A DNA stretch of 64,000 nt from an uncultured Alphaproteobacteria bacterium (GCA_903934325.1 CAIZNH010000006.1:1-64000); one strand, 5' to 3'; shown: positions 33,059 through 44,033, counted from the stretch's first letter. Made by a program: numbers and translations. The notes: generated from the letters alone by a model not told the origin.

Positions 33059-33808
33059 TTAGGGAATGGGCGCGCTCAGCATGTCGGCCGAGATCGGCGC
33101 CTCTTCGGCCGCAGGAAGCGGCGGCGGGGGCGGCAGGTTGTCGCTCGCCAGAGAGGCCTGGGTGATGAAGGTCGGCTGGGCCGGCGGCTCACCCTTGTTG
33201 ATCGCGTCCACGGCTTCCATGTTCTCGATCACGCGGCCGAAATTGGTGTATTTCTTGTCGAGACTGAAGCGCGGGTAGAAAACGATGAAGAACTGGCTGT
33301 TGGCGCTGTCCTCTTCCGAGGCGCGCGCCATCGACAGGGTCCCGCGCACGTGCGGCATGGGGTTGAATTCGGCCTTCAAGTCGGGAAGCTCGCTGCCGCC
33401 CTGCCCGGTGCCGGTCGGATCGCCGCCCTGCGCCATGAAGCCATCGATCACGCGGTGGAAGATCACCCCATTGTAGAAGCCGCGGCGCGACAATTCCTTG
33501 ATGCGTTCGACATGGCCAGGCGCCCAGTCGGGCATCAGGCGGATCTTGACGCGCTGCCCGTTCGACAGATCGAGCACCCAGATATTGTCCGGATCGGCGT
33601 TCACATCATAATTGATCGCGGCATAGACCTTGGCCGGGACAGGAGCCTTCTCGTCCTCGTCCTCGTCCTCTTTGGGGGCATTGTCCCCGAAGGCGACCGG
33701 CGGGGTATCGTCCTTCTGCTTCTGGGCAAGCGCGGGCTGGCCGGCGAAGGCGATAAGGAGCGCGGCGGCCAGAGTGGCAGGGACGCAATTGAGCTTGGCT
33801 TTGATCAT
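33059..33808 (-). CDS. Peptidyl-prolyl cis-trans isomerase, cyclophilin type, exported
   Basis: This 249-residue protein has a signal peptide (IKAKLNCVPATLAAALLIAF, cleavage near ALAQ). An acidic linker (KEDEDEDEK, about 50-60) leads into a cyclophilin domain: FYNGVIFHRVIDGFMAQGGD, GTLSMARASEEDSANSQFFI and FGRVIENMEAVDAI. The C-terminus is a proline-rich tail. It probably assists folding of periplasmic or outer-membrane proteins. The ATG at 33808 begins the signal peptide; upstream residues in frame are not secretory. queA follows 42 bases downstream. Confidence 0.9.
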   Translation of the reverse strand: MIKAKLNCVPATLAAALLIAFAGQPALAQKQKDDTPPVAFGDNAPKEDEDEDEKAPVPAKVYAAINYDVNADPDNIWVLDLSNGQRVKIRLMPDWAPGHVERIKELSRRGFYNGVIFHRVIDGFMAQGGDPTGTGQGGSELPDLKAEFNPMPHVRGTLSMARASEEDSANSQFFIVFYPRFSLDKKYTNFGRVIENMEAVDAINKGEPPAQPTFITQASLASDNLPPPPPLPAAEEAPISADMLSAPIP

Positions 33809-33902
33809 GATGTCATCCGTTCTGCCCCGCCGTTTAGCCATGCCGGGCTGACACTTCAATGAATGAAGCGGGCCTACCCACAAAGCGTGGCTGCAAATCT
33901 TC

Positions 33903-34415
33903 CTAGTAATCGCCTTTGGTGCCGGTCTCGCGCACCCGCGCGATCACTTCCTCGCGCACCGGCGGGCTCACGAACTTGGCGATATCGCCGCCATAGACCG
34001 CGATTTCCTTGACCAGCTTGGAGGCGATCGGCTGCAAGGAAACGTCGGCCATCAGGAACACGGTCTCGATATTGTGATCGAGCTGCTGGTTCATGCCGGC
34101 CATCTGATATTCGTATTCGAAATCGGCCACGGCGCGCAGGCCGCGGATGATAACCGACGCGCCCTGTTTCTGCGCGAACTTCACCAGCAGGGCGTTAAAG
34201 CCCACGACCTCGACATTGGTGAGGCCCATGCTCGCCACCTCGCGCTCCACCATGCGGAAGCGTTCCTCGGTGGTGAACATGGGGTTCTTGGACGGATTGG
34301 TGGTGACCCCGATGATCAGATGATCGACCAGCTTGGAGCCGCGCCGGATGATATCGGCATGGCCAAGGGTGATGGGATCGAAGGTTCCCGGGTAAATCCC
34401 GACGCGGCGTGTCAT
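33903..34415 (-). CDS. coaD: Pantetheine-phosphate adenylyltransferase
   Basis: CoaD catalyses the penultimate step of coenzyme A synthesis. The 170-residue protein has the nucleotidyltransferase signature GTFDPITLGHADII (T/HxGH), EERFRMV, RGLRAVADFEYEYQM and the ISSxxVRE-type motif replaced by ASKLVKEIAVYGGDI. Length is normal. It follows ispA on the same strand at 27 bases, and so may share its transcript. Confidence 0.95.
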   Translation of the reverse strand: MTRRVGIYPGTFDPITLGHADIIRRGSKLVDHLIIGVTTNPSKNPMFTTEERFRMVEREVASMGLTNVEVVGFNALLVKFAQKQGASVIIRGLRAVADFEYEYQMAGMNQQLDHNIETVFLMADVSLQPIASKLVKEIAVYGGDIAKFVSPPVREEVIARVRETGTKGDY

Positions 34416-34442
34416 GGTTTTATCCTCTCTCCGGGGACGTTC

Positions 34443-35357
34443 TTAGCGGTCCCGCTCGACGATGTAGCGGGCCAGGGCGCGCAGGATATCGGCTTCGGGG
34501 CCATAGGCGGCGAGATGCCCGACCGCCTGATCGACCAGCGCGCGCGCCTGTTCGCGGGCCTTGTCGATCCCCATCAGGGTGACGAAGGTCTGCTTGCCCT
34601 GTTCATTGTCCTTGCGCAGCGCCTTGCCGGCTTTCTCGACATCGCCTTCGACATCGAGCAGGTCATCGGCAATCTGGAAGGCGAGCCCGATATCGCGGGC
34701 ATAGGCGCGCAAGGGTGCCCGCCCCTGCGGCGGCACCTTGCCAAGGATAGCCCCCATCTCGACCGCGGCAGCGAGCAGCGCGCCGGTCTTGAGCTGTTGC
34801 AGGCGGGTGATCGCGGGAAGATCGTAAGTCACGCCTTCCTCGTCCGCGACCATGTCCATCATCTGGCCGCCGGCCATACCGCTCATGCCCGAGGCGGTGC
34901 CGAGGGTGGAAATCAGCTCGACGCGGGTAAAGGGATCGGCGCTGGTTTCGGGATCGGCGAGCACTTCGAAGGCGAGCGCGTGGAGCGCGTCGCCCGCCAG
35001 CACGGCCGTGGCCTCGTCATAGGCCTTGTGCAGCGTCGGCTTGCCGTGGCGCAGATCGTCATCATCCATGCAGGGCAAGTCGTCATGGATCAGCGAATAG
35101 ACGTGGATCGCCTCGATCGCCGCGCCGGCGCGCAGGGCCGGCTCGCGCGCGACGCCGAACAGGCTTGCGGTGCTCACCACCAGCAAAGGGCGCACCCGCT
35201 TGCCGCCGCCAATCGCCGCATAGCGCATCGCCTCGATCAGGCGCGCGCTGGTATCCTCGGGAACGGGCAGCAGCGCATCGAACAGCGAATCAACCTCGCC
35301 CTGCACCCGCGCAATCGCATCGCCCAGCATCGAGCCTCCGGTCTGCACCAGCATCAC
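34443..35357 (-). CDS. ispA: Polyprenyl (farnesyl) diphosphate synthase
   Basis: This 304-residue trans-prenyltransferase condenses IPP with allylic diphosphates. It has the first aspartate-rich motif DDLPCMDDDDLRHG and the second AFQIADDLLDVEGD, plus GGGKRVRPLL near residue 50. The pairing with xseB immediately upstream (2 bases apart) is the classic xseB-ispA arrangement and favours farnesyl over longer chains. A start at the internal ATG 35330 is also possible. A dxs gene would be the usual next member but is not seen. Confidence 0.92.
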   Translation of the reverse strand: MMLVQTGGSMLGDAIARVQGEVDSLFDALLPVPEDTSARLIEAMRYAAIGGGKRVRPLLVVSTASLFGVAREPALRAGAAIEAIHVYSLIHDDLPCMDDDDLRHGKPTLHKAYDEATAVLAGDALHALAFEVLADPETSADPFTRVELISTLGTASGMSGMAGGQMMDMVADEEGVTYDLPAITRLQQLKTGALLAAAVEMGAILGKVPPQGRAPLRAYARDIGLAFQIADDLLDVEGDVEKAGKALRKDNEQGKQTFVTLMGIDKAREQARALVDQAVGHLAAYGPEADILRALARYIVERDR

Positions 35358-35359
35358 CC

Positions 35360-35641
35360 TCAGTTTCCTGCGTCGAAGGCTTGGGTGGATGCCGCCCGGC
35401 CATCAGCGCCGGTGACGATCTTCTCGATCCGCGCCTGCGCCGCATCGAGCCGCTGCTGGCACGCGGAGCGCAGCGCCTCGCCGCGCTCGTAGAGGCTGAT
35501 CGACTGATCGAGCGGCACGTCGCCGCGCTCGAGCTGCTGCACGATCTGCTCGAGCGCGCCCAGCGCCTGCTCGAAGCTCATTTGCGAAATGTCCGGCGCC
35601 TGTGCCCCGGCGGTGTTGCCCTCGTCCATGCCCGCCAGCAT
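35360..35641 (-). CDS. xseB: Exodeoxyribonuclease VII small subunit
   Basis: XseB is the small subunit that, with XseA, degrades single-stranded DNA from both ends. The 93-residue protein carries the family core MSFEQALGALEQIVQQLERG and LDQSISLYERGEALRSACQQ. An ATG at 35629 is an alternative start. It is coupled to ispA and divergent from a DUF2177 gene. Confidence 0.93.
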   Translation of the reverse strand: MLAGMDEGNTAGAQAPDISQMSFEQALGALEQIVQQLERGDVPLDQSISLYERGEALRSACQQRLDAAQARIEKIVTGADGRAASTQAFDAGN

Positions 35642-35709
35642 TGACGCGGCCGCCCCGTCCGGTCAAGGCTGCGCGCATCGGGGCGAGACAAACCGGGACA
35701 AAGAAAAAC

Positions 35710-36138
35710 ATGACGAAATGGATCATCGCCTATGGCACGGCAGCCCTTGCCTTTGGTGCGCTGGACGCAATGTGGCTGCGCTGGGCGGCAGGCAATCTCT
35801 ACCGTCCGGTGATCGGCGATATCATGGCGAAGGATTTCAACATGGCCGCCGCCGGGGTGTTCTACCTGATCTATCTCGCCGGGATGATGTGGTTTGCGGT
35901 GCGCCCCGGTCTTGAAAGCGGCACGGTGCAGGCCGCGATGCTGAACGGCATCCTGCTGGGCGCGCTGTGCTATGCCACCTTCGATTTGACCTCGCAGGCC
36001 GTGTTCAAGGTGTGGGCGCCCCATATCAGCGTGCTCGACATCCTGTGGGGCGCCTTTGCCACCGGCGCGGCGAGCGCAATCGCCTGCTACGTGACCTTGC
36101 GCTTCGCCCCTGCGGCGGCCGCGACGGCGGCGGGCTGA
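35710..36138 (+). CDS. DUF2177 family membrane protein
   Basis: This 142-residue protein has four hydrophobic helices. The DUF2177 pattern is clear: DAMWLRWAAGNLYRPVIGD, GVFYLIYLAGMMWFAV, GALCYATFDLTSQAVF and VLDILWGAFATG. Function is unknown. The ATG at 35710 (MTKWIIAYG) was chosen because earlier in-frame codons overlap xseB and are not membrane-like. The next gene begins 7 bases after its stop. Confidence 0.85.
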   Translation: MTKWIIAYGTAALAFGALDAMWLRWAAGNLYRPVIGDIMAKDFNMAAAGVFYLIYLAGMMWFAVRPGLESGTVQAAMLNGILLGALCYATFDLTSQAVFKVWAPHISVLDILWGAFATGAASAIACYVTLRFAPAAAATAAG

Positions 36139-36145
36139 GCTTCCC

Positions 36146-36820
36146 ATGTTCATCGGCCATTTCGCTCCTGCCTTCCTCGCGGCTGCATCCAGTCCGCGCA
36201 GCCCGAGGCTGGGGACGCTGTTCGTGGCCGCACAGCTGGTCGACTGGGGGTTCTTCACCCTCGCAACCATCGGCGTGGAGGCGATGCGGGTCGATCCGAA
36301 GGCGAGCGTGATGAACCCGATGGACCTCTATCACATGCCCTTCACCCACAGCCTGCTGGGCGCGGGCGCATGGGCGCTCGCGTGCCTGATCGTGGTGGCC
36401 ATCGGCCAGCGCAACCTGTTTGCAGGCTTTGTCGCGGGGCTGGTGGTGCTGTCGCACTGGCCGCTCGACTGGCTGGTGCATGTCCCCGATCTGACGATTG
36501 ACGGCACCCCGCCCAAGCTGGGCCTTGGGTTGTGGAACCATCCGGCGATTGCCATGCCGCTGGAACTCGCGCTGACCGGCGGAGCCTTCGCGCTCTATGT
36601 GCGCCGCACGCGCGGGCCGATCGGGCCGCCAATGGTGCTGCTGGCGGTGATGCTGGTGTTCCAGGCGCTGAACTGGTTCGGCCCGCAGCCGACCAGCGCC
36701 GGGCCATTCCTTTACCTTCAGGCCCTGCTCGCCTTCGCGATCCTGACCGCGCTGGCTGTCTGGGTCGGGGAGAATCGCTGGTTCCAGAAACGCGGCGGCT
36801 TGGCCTTCAGCGATCAGTAA
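36146..36820 (+). CDS. Membrane protein resembling YdjM-type metal-dependent hydrolases
   Basis: This 224-residue polytopic membrane protein carries histidines and aspartates in the order seen in the YdjM/DUF457 family: His near residue 5 (GHFAPA), Asp in QLVDWGFF, His in FTHSLLG and SHWPLDWLVH. These would bind metal near the membrane surface. Overall similarity was judged by motif order only, so the family call is tentative. It is co-directional with the DUF2177 gene 7 bases upstream. Confidence 0.65.
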   Translation: MFIGHFAPAFLAAASSPRSPRLGTLFVAAQLVDWGFFTLATIGVEAMRVDPKASVMNPMDLYHMPFTHSLLGAGAWALACLIVVAIGQRNLFAGFVAGLVVLSHWPLDWLVHVPDLTIDGTPPKLGLGLWNHPAIAMPLELALTGGAFALYVRRTRGPIGPPMVLLAVMLVFQALNWFGPQPTSAGPFLYLQALLAFAILTALAVWVGENRWFQKRGGLAFSDQ

Positions 36821-36850
36821 TCTAGGGGGCGGCGCAAGGAGTCCCCACCC

Positions 36851-39100
<2,250 letters not shown>

Positions 39101-39104
39101 TCCG

Positions 39105-39512
39105 GTGAGCAGCGGCTATTCCGGCACGCCGCTCGTCAAGAAGCTCACCTTGCGTGACGGGATGCGGGTGTGGTTTGACGCCATGCCCGAACACGTGATC
39201 GACGAGATCGACGAATATGCGCTCGATCTGATCTTCGTGGCCGATCCAGCGCAAGGGCTGGACGCGGCGCATATCTTCGTCACCGAGCGGACGGCACTGG
39301 AAGCGCATCTCGCGGCGCTCCGGCACCAGATCGCGCCTGATGGTCAGATCTGGGTGAGCTGGCCCAAGAAAGCGTCCAAAGTCGAAACCGACATCATCGA
39401 AGACACGATCCGCGAGGTCTGCCTGCCGCTCGGGCTGGTCGACACCAAGGTATGCGCGATCGACGAGACCTGGTCGGGTCTCAAGCTGGTGATCCGCAAG
39501 GAATTGCGCTGA
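39105..39512 (+). CDS. DUF3052 family protein
   Basis: The 135-residue protein matches DUF3052: SGYSGTPLVKKLTLRDGM at the start, LDLIFVADP, then QIWVSWPKKASKVETDI and CAIDETWSGLKLVIRK. No function is assigned. The start is a GTG 4 bases after the purL stop; the longer frame from 38973 lies within purL. It likely shares the purL transcript. Confidence 0.85.
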   Translation: MSSGYSGTPLVKKLTLRDGMRVWFDAMPEHVIDEIDEYALDLIFVADPAQGLDAAHIFVTERTALEAHLAALRHQIAPDGQIWVSWPKKASKVETDIIEDTIREVCLPLGLVDTKVCAIDETWSGLKLVIRKELR

Positions 39513-39516
39513 AGGC

Positions 39517-40323
39517 TCAAGCCGCCTGCGGCTGCGGCTGGGGCGCGCTGCCGAGCGTCAGATCCTCGCTGAGGATTCCCTCGCCCGCAAGAATCGTGAG
39601 GCACTGGCGGTAGACCTCGGGTTTGCCGATGTTCATCCGCGCGCGCGCCTCGGTGATATCCTCGCGCATCAGCGCGGCAATATCCTGATGCGAAATCTTC
39701 GCCGCCGCGCGGCCAAGCATGCGCCCTTCCTTGATCGCGGCGAACAGCGGCGCCTTGGTGCCGGAAACCTTCTTGATCTGGCGTGCGCCCGCATAGGCGA
39801 TGAACAGGATGCCCGTATTGTGGTTCTGTTCGTAGCTGAAACCGAGCAGGCTCGCCTCGCCCAGCGCATCGCGGCCGTAGCCCGTCAGCACGTGGAACAG
39901 ATCATGCGTGTCGCGCAGGCGATCAAAATACCACTGGGTCAGGTCGCGCGGCAGGCTTTCGGGCGGCGCCCACTTGTGGCTTTCCGCCACCAGCCCCGCC
40001 GCCGAGAGCCCCTCGCGCTTCATGAAGGCAACGTAATGCGCGGCCACCGTGTTCGGCCCGCAATCGGCCCAGCGCGCGTGATCATCGAGCATCGCCGGAA
40101 TGTCGACGCCTTCGGCCAGAAAGCGCTGCCCCTCGGGCGAACGGATGAAGGCGTGGGCCTGAGCATGGCTGCGCTTGCCCTTGGTCGCTTCGATGATGTG
40201 GAACACCTGCTCGGTGTCTTCCTTGTCCTCCACCAGCTTGCCGAAATGGTGCAGCACCTTCAGCGGCCGGAAACCCGAGGTCTTGCGGGTCGGGGCAACG
40301 AGCGGAAGATCAAGAACCGACAT
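39517..40323 (-). CDS. Coq4 family protein (copy 1)
   Basis: Coq4 proteins take part in ubiquinone synthesis; in eukaryotes COQ4 is linked to C1 decarboxylation/hydroxylation of the ring (family knowledge). The 268-residue protein keeps the zinc-binding HDxxHx11E motif as HDLFHVLTGYGRDALGE at about 150-166. It is closely similar in layout to the second copy at 41120. It is convergent with DUF3052 and divergent from a nitroreductase. The C-terminal PQPQPQAA tail is not conserved-looking. Whether it acts on quinones here is untested. Confidence 0.88.
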   Translation of the reverse strand: MSVLDLPLVAPTRKTSGFRPLKVLHHFGKLVEDKEDTEQVFHIIEATKGKRSHAQAHAFIRSPEGQRFLAEGVDIPAMLDDHARWADCGPNTVAAHYVAFMKREGLSAAGLVAESHKWAPPESLPRDLTQWYFDRLRDTHDLFHVLTGYGRDALGEASLLGFSYEQNHNTGILFIAYAGARQIKKVSGTKAPLFAAIKEGRMLGRAAAKISHQDIAALMREDITEARARMNIGKPEVYRQCLTILAGEGILSEDLTLGSAPQPQPQAA

Positions 40324-40371
40324 GGTGTAACGTCCTTTGCGCGAGTCGCGAGTTGCGTTTAGCCACTCCTA

Positions 40372-40391
40372 CTTACATTGCTGTCAGTTAA
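40372..40391. promoter_or_regulatory. Candidate operator upstream of coq4 copy 1 and the nitroreductase
   Basis: CTTACATTGCTGTCAGTTAA lies 49 bases upstream of the coq4 copy 1 start and 38 bases before the divergent nitroreductase start. A related sequence occurs 44 bases upstream of the second coq4. Both share CTTACAT and, on the far side, TTAA with an intervening TGT. The TTA/TAA dyad recalls TetR-family operators. Function is inferred. Confidence 0.35.
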
Positions 40392-40428
40392 AAGTCCATT
40401 CCCCGTTGATCGAGGTCAAAGCCGGACA

Positions 40429-41115
40429 ATGCCTGAAATCGAAACCCTGCCATACGCGCTGCAACGCCTGCCAGACGACACGGCAATCGCACATGCTGAA
40501 TCATTCTGCGCAAAACTCAAGGAGCGCCGCACATGTCGTTTCTTCAGCGATGCACCCGTCCCGCGCCTGGTGATCGAAGCGGCCATTGCCGCCGCCGGCA
40601 GCGCGCCATCGGGCGCAAATCACCAGCCCTGGCATTTCGCCGTCATTGCCTCACCCGACAAGAAGCGCGCCATTCGTGAAGCGGCAGAGGCAGAGGAGCG
40701 GCGCCTCTATGGCGCGGACGGCGCTGATCCCAAGGCCAGCGGGGAATGGCTCGATGCCCTCGGCCCGCTCGGCACGGATGCAGACAAGCCGTTCCTTGAA
40801 ACCGCGCCATGGCTGATCGTCGTCTTTGCCCAGCGCAAGGGCGGCATCGCCGAGGATGGCGAGACCCAGAACTACTACGTCAATGAAAGCGTCGGGATTG
40901 CCTGCGGGATGCTGCTCGCCACCCTGCACGAGGCAGGCATCGCCACGCTCACCCACACGCCCTCGCCCATGGGCTTCCTGCGCGAGGTGTGCGCGAGGCC
41001 GGATTGGGAAAAGCCGGTGATGATCGTGGTTGCAGGCCACCCGGCATCAGACGCCAGAGTGCCCGCCCACGCGCTGGTCAAAAAGCCGCTGACGCAGATC
41101 GCCAGCTGGCTCTAG
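40429..41115 (+). CDS. Nitroreductase family protein
   Basis: This 228-residue FMN-dependent enzyme has RRTCRFFSDAPVPRLVIEAAIAAAGSAPSGANHQPWHFAVI, the FMN-binding start of the family, shown here by key pieces RRTCRF and SGANHQPW. ESVGIACGMLLATLHEAGIATL forms the dimer core. The middle insert (SGEWLDALGPLGTDADKPFLE) is typical of the subgroup related to iodotyrosine deiodinase/BluB-like proteins. The substrate is unknown. It lies between two coq4 paralogues on the opposite strand, suggesting a quinone or aromatic link (inference). The ATG at 40429 was preferred over one 17 codons upstream. Confidence 0.83.
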   Translation: MPEIETLPYALQRLPDDTAIAHAESFCAKLKERRTCRFFSDAPVPRLVIEAAIAAAGSAPSGANHQPWHFAVIASPDKKRAIREAAEAEERRLYGADGADPKASGEWLDALGPLGTDADKPFLETAPWLIVVFAQRKGGIAEDGETQNYYVNESVGIACGMLLATLHEAGIATLTHTPSPMGFLREVCARPDWEKPVMIVVAGHPASDARVPAHALVKKPLTQIASWL

Positions 41116-41119
41116 CGGA

Positions 41120-41959
41120 TCAGGCGGCGAGAAGTTCGCCCTGCGGCTTGGTGCTGGCGAGCAGGTTGTAGGGATCGATCCCTTCGGCCTGCCAGATGCG
41201 GTGGCATTCGCGGTACTGCTGCGGCTGCGGGATGCGCAGCTCGGCGCGCACGTCCTCGATCGGGCGTTCGAGCAGCTGGCGGATCGGCTGGGCGATCAGC
41301 GGCGGCGCGCCCTTGCCGGTGCGATGCGCCTCGCGCACGGCACCGAAAACAGGGGCCTTGGTGCCCTTCGCCATCTTCTTGATGTTGGCAGCACCCGCAT
41401 AGCCGATCAGCAGGTGGCCCTGGCTGGGCGACTGGCCGTGGGTAAACAGCAGCACCGACGCCTCGCCAAGCGCATCGCGGCCATAGCCGGTCAGCACGTG
41501 GAACAGATCATGCGTATCGCGCGAGCGGTTGATGTACCACTCGACCAGATCGGGGAAGCGCGGACGCCCGGTTCGGTCGCTTTCGGCCACCAGCCCTGCG
41601 GCCGACAGCCCTTCGGCCTCCATGAAATCGCAATAGGCGTGCGCAAGGCTGCCCTTGGGCGTGCGGCGCAGCGCGGCGTGATCATCGAGAATCTCGGGCA
41701 GGCTGGGCTCGGTCTGGCGCAGATAGGTCCCGCGCTCGGACAGCGAGAGCTCCGCGATGCGCGGGATGAAGTCCTTCGAAGGCAGCGATTCGAAGATCCG
41801 GAACACCGCCGCGGTGTCTTCCTTGTCCTTCATCAGCATCTGGAAGTTGTGGACCGCGCGCAAGGGACGGTACTTGGCCTGCGGACGATCGGGGTGCAGC
41901 AGCACCGTGCCGTCGGCAGAGAACATCCGGGTAAACTGGTCACGAGCGGCTTCGGTCAT
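41120..41959 (-). CDS. Coq4 family protein (copy 2)
   Basis: This 279-residue paralogue of the protein at 39517 keeps the same HDLFHVLTGYGRDALGE metal site and the preceding RxTHDLFH context. The start LHPDRPQAKYRPLRAVHNF and the FRIFESLPSKDF segment parallel copy 1 (FRPLKVLHHFGKLVEDKED and VFHIIEAT). Sequence outside the core is divergent, so the duplication is not recent. It ends 4 bases from the convergent nitroreductase gene. Retention of the catalytic motif in both suggests distinct roles or substrates. Confidence 0.88.
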   Translation of the reverse strand: MTEAARDQFTRMFSADGTVLLHPDRPQAKYRPLRAVHNFQMLMKDKEDTAAVFRIFESLPSKDFIPRIAELSLSERGTYLRQTEPSLPEILDDHAALRRTPKGSLAHAYCDFMEAEGLSAAGLVAESDRTGRPRFPDLVEWYINRSRDTHDLFHVLTGYGRDALGEASVLLFTHGQSPSQGHLLIGYAGAANIKKMAKGTKAPVFGAVREAHRTGKGAPPLIAQPIRQLLERPIEDVRAELRIPQPQQYRECHRIWQAEGIDPYNLLASTKPQGELLAA

Positions 41960-42002
41960 GCTGGCAATTCCTGTGGTGTGGCGCTGGTGGTGCCACGACT
42001 TG

Positions 42003-42018
42003 CTTACATGAGTGTTAA
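42003..42018. promoter_or_regulatory. Candidate operator upstream of coq4 copy 2
   Basis: CTTACATGAGTGTTAA lies 44 bases before the copy 2 start. It shares CTTACAT and TTAA ends with the site upstream of copy 1, but with a shorter centre. Common regulation of the paralogues is possible. Confidence 0.3.
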
Positions 42019-42077
42019 TAGACGATTCGGTTCAGCGAATAAAACCCTTTTTGCGACGAGCCGTGCGAGCCTAGCGA

Positions 42078-42950
42078 TCAGGCCTCGACCCAGTCGCTGC
42101 GCGCAATGCCCAGCAGCGAAAGCACCGCCGTCAGATCGCCGCGATCGACCCGGCCATTGGCCGCCGCGCGCGCCTTGGGCTTGGCGAGATAGGCAAAGCC
42201 ATAGGTCGCCGCCGCAATCATCGGGATGTCGTTGGCGCCGTCGCCCGTCGCAAGACTGATCCGCCCGCCCGCCGCTTCTTCGGCCAGCACCGCGGCCTTC
42301 ACGCCGCTGTCGACAATATCGCCCAGCAGCCCGCCGGTGAGCTTGCCGCCCACAACCTCGAGCCGGTTGCCGACCACCCGGTCAAAACCGAGCATCGCGC
42401 CCACCGGATCGGCGAAGTGGTGAAAGCCGCCGGTCACCAGCACGGTGCGGCAGCCTTGCGCCGAAAGCGTCGCCACCAGCGTCTTTGCGCCCGGCGTGGG
42501 CGAAATCCGCTCCGCCAGACATTCGCCGATCGCGCCCTCGCCCAGCCCTTCGAGCAGCGCCACGCGTTCGCGCAGCGCGGCGACGAAATCGAGCTCGCCC
42601 TGCATCGCGCGTTCGGTGATTTCGGCGATCTGCGCCTTGATCCCGGCGTAATCGGCCAGCTCGTCGATGCATTCCTGCCCGATCATGGTCGAATCCATGT
42701 CCGACACGAAGACTTGCGGAAGGAAAATCGGTCCACGGCTCACCAGCATATCGGCCGGGGAAAAGACGCTGTCGATCGCGGCGAGCACCACTTGCGGATC
42801 GCCATCGGTGAAGCGCATCTCGAGCACATCGCCGTCGGCCAGCACCTCCGCCGTCGCCAGCGCCACGCCTTCTTCGCGCAAAGCACGCGCCAGCAAGTCC
42901 TGCGATGTTTCCCTTGTCGCTGTGTCTGCTATCAGCCGGGCAATGAGCAT
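42078..42950 (-). CDS. serB: Phosphoserine phosphatase
   Basis: SerB removes phosphate from phosphoserine in the last step of serine synthesis. The 290-residue protein has an N-terminal ACT-like region and a HAD domain with nucleophile motif [20 protein letters not shown], the second motif [14 protein letters not shown], and [15 protein letters not shown]. The ATG at 42950 gives the usual N-terminus. It overlaps the miaA start on the other strand by 8 bases, so its promoter must lie within miaA coding sequence. Confidence 0.93.
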   Translation of the reverse strand: MLIARLIADTATRETSQDLLARALREEGVALATAEVLADGDVLEMRFTDGDPQVVLAAIDSVFSPADMLVSRGPIFLPQVFVSDMDSTMIGQECIDELADYAGIKAQIAEITERAMQGELDFVAALRERVALLEGLGEGAIGECLAERISPTPGAKTLVATLSAQGCRTVLVTGGFHHFADPVGAMLGFDRVVGNRLEVVGGKLTGGLLGDIVDSGVKAAVLAEEAAGGRISLATGDGANDIPMIAAATYGFAYLAKPKARAAANGRVDRGDLTAVLSLLGIARSDWVEA

Positions 42951-43911
42951 CGTGAATTCTCCAGCAGGCCCCGTGGCGCCCTCTGTCGCGCTCATTGCAG
43001 GGCCGACCGCCAGCGGCAAGAGCGCGATTGCGCTTGCCCTTGCCATGCGGCTTGCCGCTGACGGGCGGCGCGGCGTGATCGTCAATGCCGACAGCGCGCA
43101 GGTCTATGCCGATCTCGGCGTGCTGTCGGCGCGCCCCTCCGAAGACGAGATGGGCGGGATCGAGCACCGCCTGTTCGGCGCGTGGGACGGATCAGAGGCC
43201 TGCTCTGCCGCCGCATGGGCCGCGCGCGCCAAGGCCGAAATCGCCGATATTCACGCCAAGGGCGGCGAGCCGATCCTCGTCGGCGGGACGGGGCTCTATA
43301 TCAAGGTGCTGCTCGAAGGCATCGCGCCGATCCCGGAAATCGATCCCGCCGTGCGCGCCACAGTGCGCGCCCTGCCCGAAGATGCGGCCTATGCCCTGCT
43401 CCAGGTCGAAGACCCCGAGCGCGCCGCCGATCTTGATCCCGGCGATCGCCAGCGGATTGCCCGCGCCTTGGAAGTGAAGCGCTCGACCGGCGTGACGCTG
43501 GCTGACTGGCAGCTTGCCAAGGCCGGCGGGATTGCCGAGGACATCACGCTCCACCCGCTGCTGGTGCTGCCGGACCGGACATGGCTTTATGAACGGTGCG
43601 ACCTCCGGTTCGAGGCGATGCTGGAAAGCGGCGCGATTGCCGAGGTCGAGGCGCTGCTCGCCCGCAATCTCGATCCCGATCTGCCGGTGATGCGCGCCAT
43701 CGGGGTGCCGGAAATCGCCGCCTTCCTTGCTGGCGACATGGAGCCTGAGGCGATGATCGCCACGGGGCAACAGGCGACGCGCAATTATGCCAAGCGCCAG
43801 TTCACCTGGTTTCGGCGCCAGACTCCGGAGGAATGGCTCCGGATCGCGCCCGGACCTGAATCCGAAAATATCGACATTGAGGCCTGTTTCGCATCATTAT
43901 TACGCGATTAG
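42943..43911 (+). CDS. miaA: tRNA dimethylallyltransferase
   Basis: MiaA adds the isopentenyl group to A37 of tRNAs reading U-starting codons. The 322-residue protein has the P-loop [52 protein letters not shown] and [18 protein letters not shown]. The ATG at 42943 is divergent from and overlaps the serB start; a GTG about 30 bases downstream would avoid the overlap. ilvB follows after a promoter and hairpin. Confidence 0.94.
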   Translation: MSIVNSPAGPVAPSVALIAGPTASGKSAIALALAMRLAADGRRGVIVNADSAQVYADLGVLSARPSEDEMGGIEHRLFGAWDGSEACSAAAWAARAKAEIADIHAKGGEPILVGGTGLYIKVLLEGIAPIPEIDPAVRATVRALPEDAAYALLQVEDPERAADLDPGDRQRIARALEVKRSTGVTLADWQLAKAGGIAEDITLHPLLVLPDRTWLYERCDLRFEAMLESGAIAEVEALLARNLDPDLPVMRAIGVPEIAAFLAGDMEPEAMIATGQQATRNYAKRQFTWFRRQTPEEWLRIAPGPESENIDIEACFASLLRD

Positions 43912-43914
43912 GGG

Positions 43915-43941
43915 TTGACCTATCAGATTATAACCTATAGC
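43915..43941 (+). promoter_or_regulatory. Candidate sigma-70 promoter of ilvBNC
   Basis: TTGACC (43915-43920) and TATAGC (43936-43941) are separated by 15 bases, a little short of the optimum. They lie directly after the miaA stop and upstream of the hairpin and ilvB. An A/T-rich stretch surrounds the -10, unusual in this GC-rich window. Confidence 0.5.
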
Positions 43942-43953
43942 GGCGTGATCACT

Positions 43954-43990
43954 CGGTCCGATGCGTCCCCCCTGCATCGGGCCGGTTTTG
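43954..43990 (+). terminator. Terminator-like hairpin in the ilvB leader (attenuator or miaA terminator)
   Basis: CGGTCCGATGC (43954-43964) pairs with GCATCGGGCCG (43974-43984) as an 11-base stem with one G-U pair and a 9-base C-rich loop, followed by GTTTTGTTGT. It sits between the candidate promoter and the ilvB start at 44034. It could attenuate ilvBNC or end the miaA transcript. No leader peptide fits in the short distance after the promoter. Confidence 0.6.
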
Positions 43991-44033
43991 TTGTCAGGCA
44001 TGGGTCGTTCGTTTCGGCCTGCCGCCCAACCCG

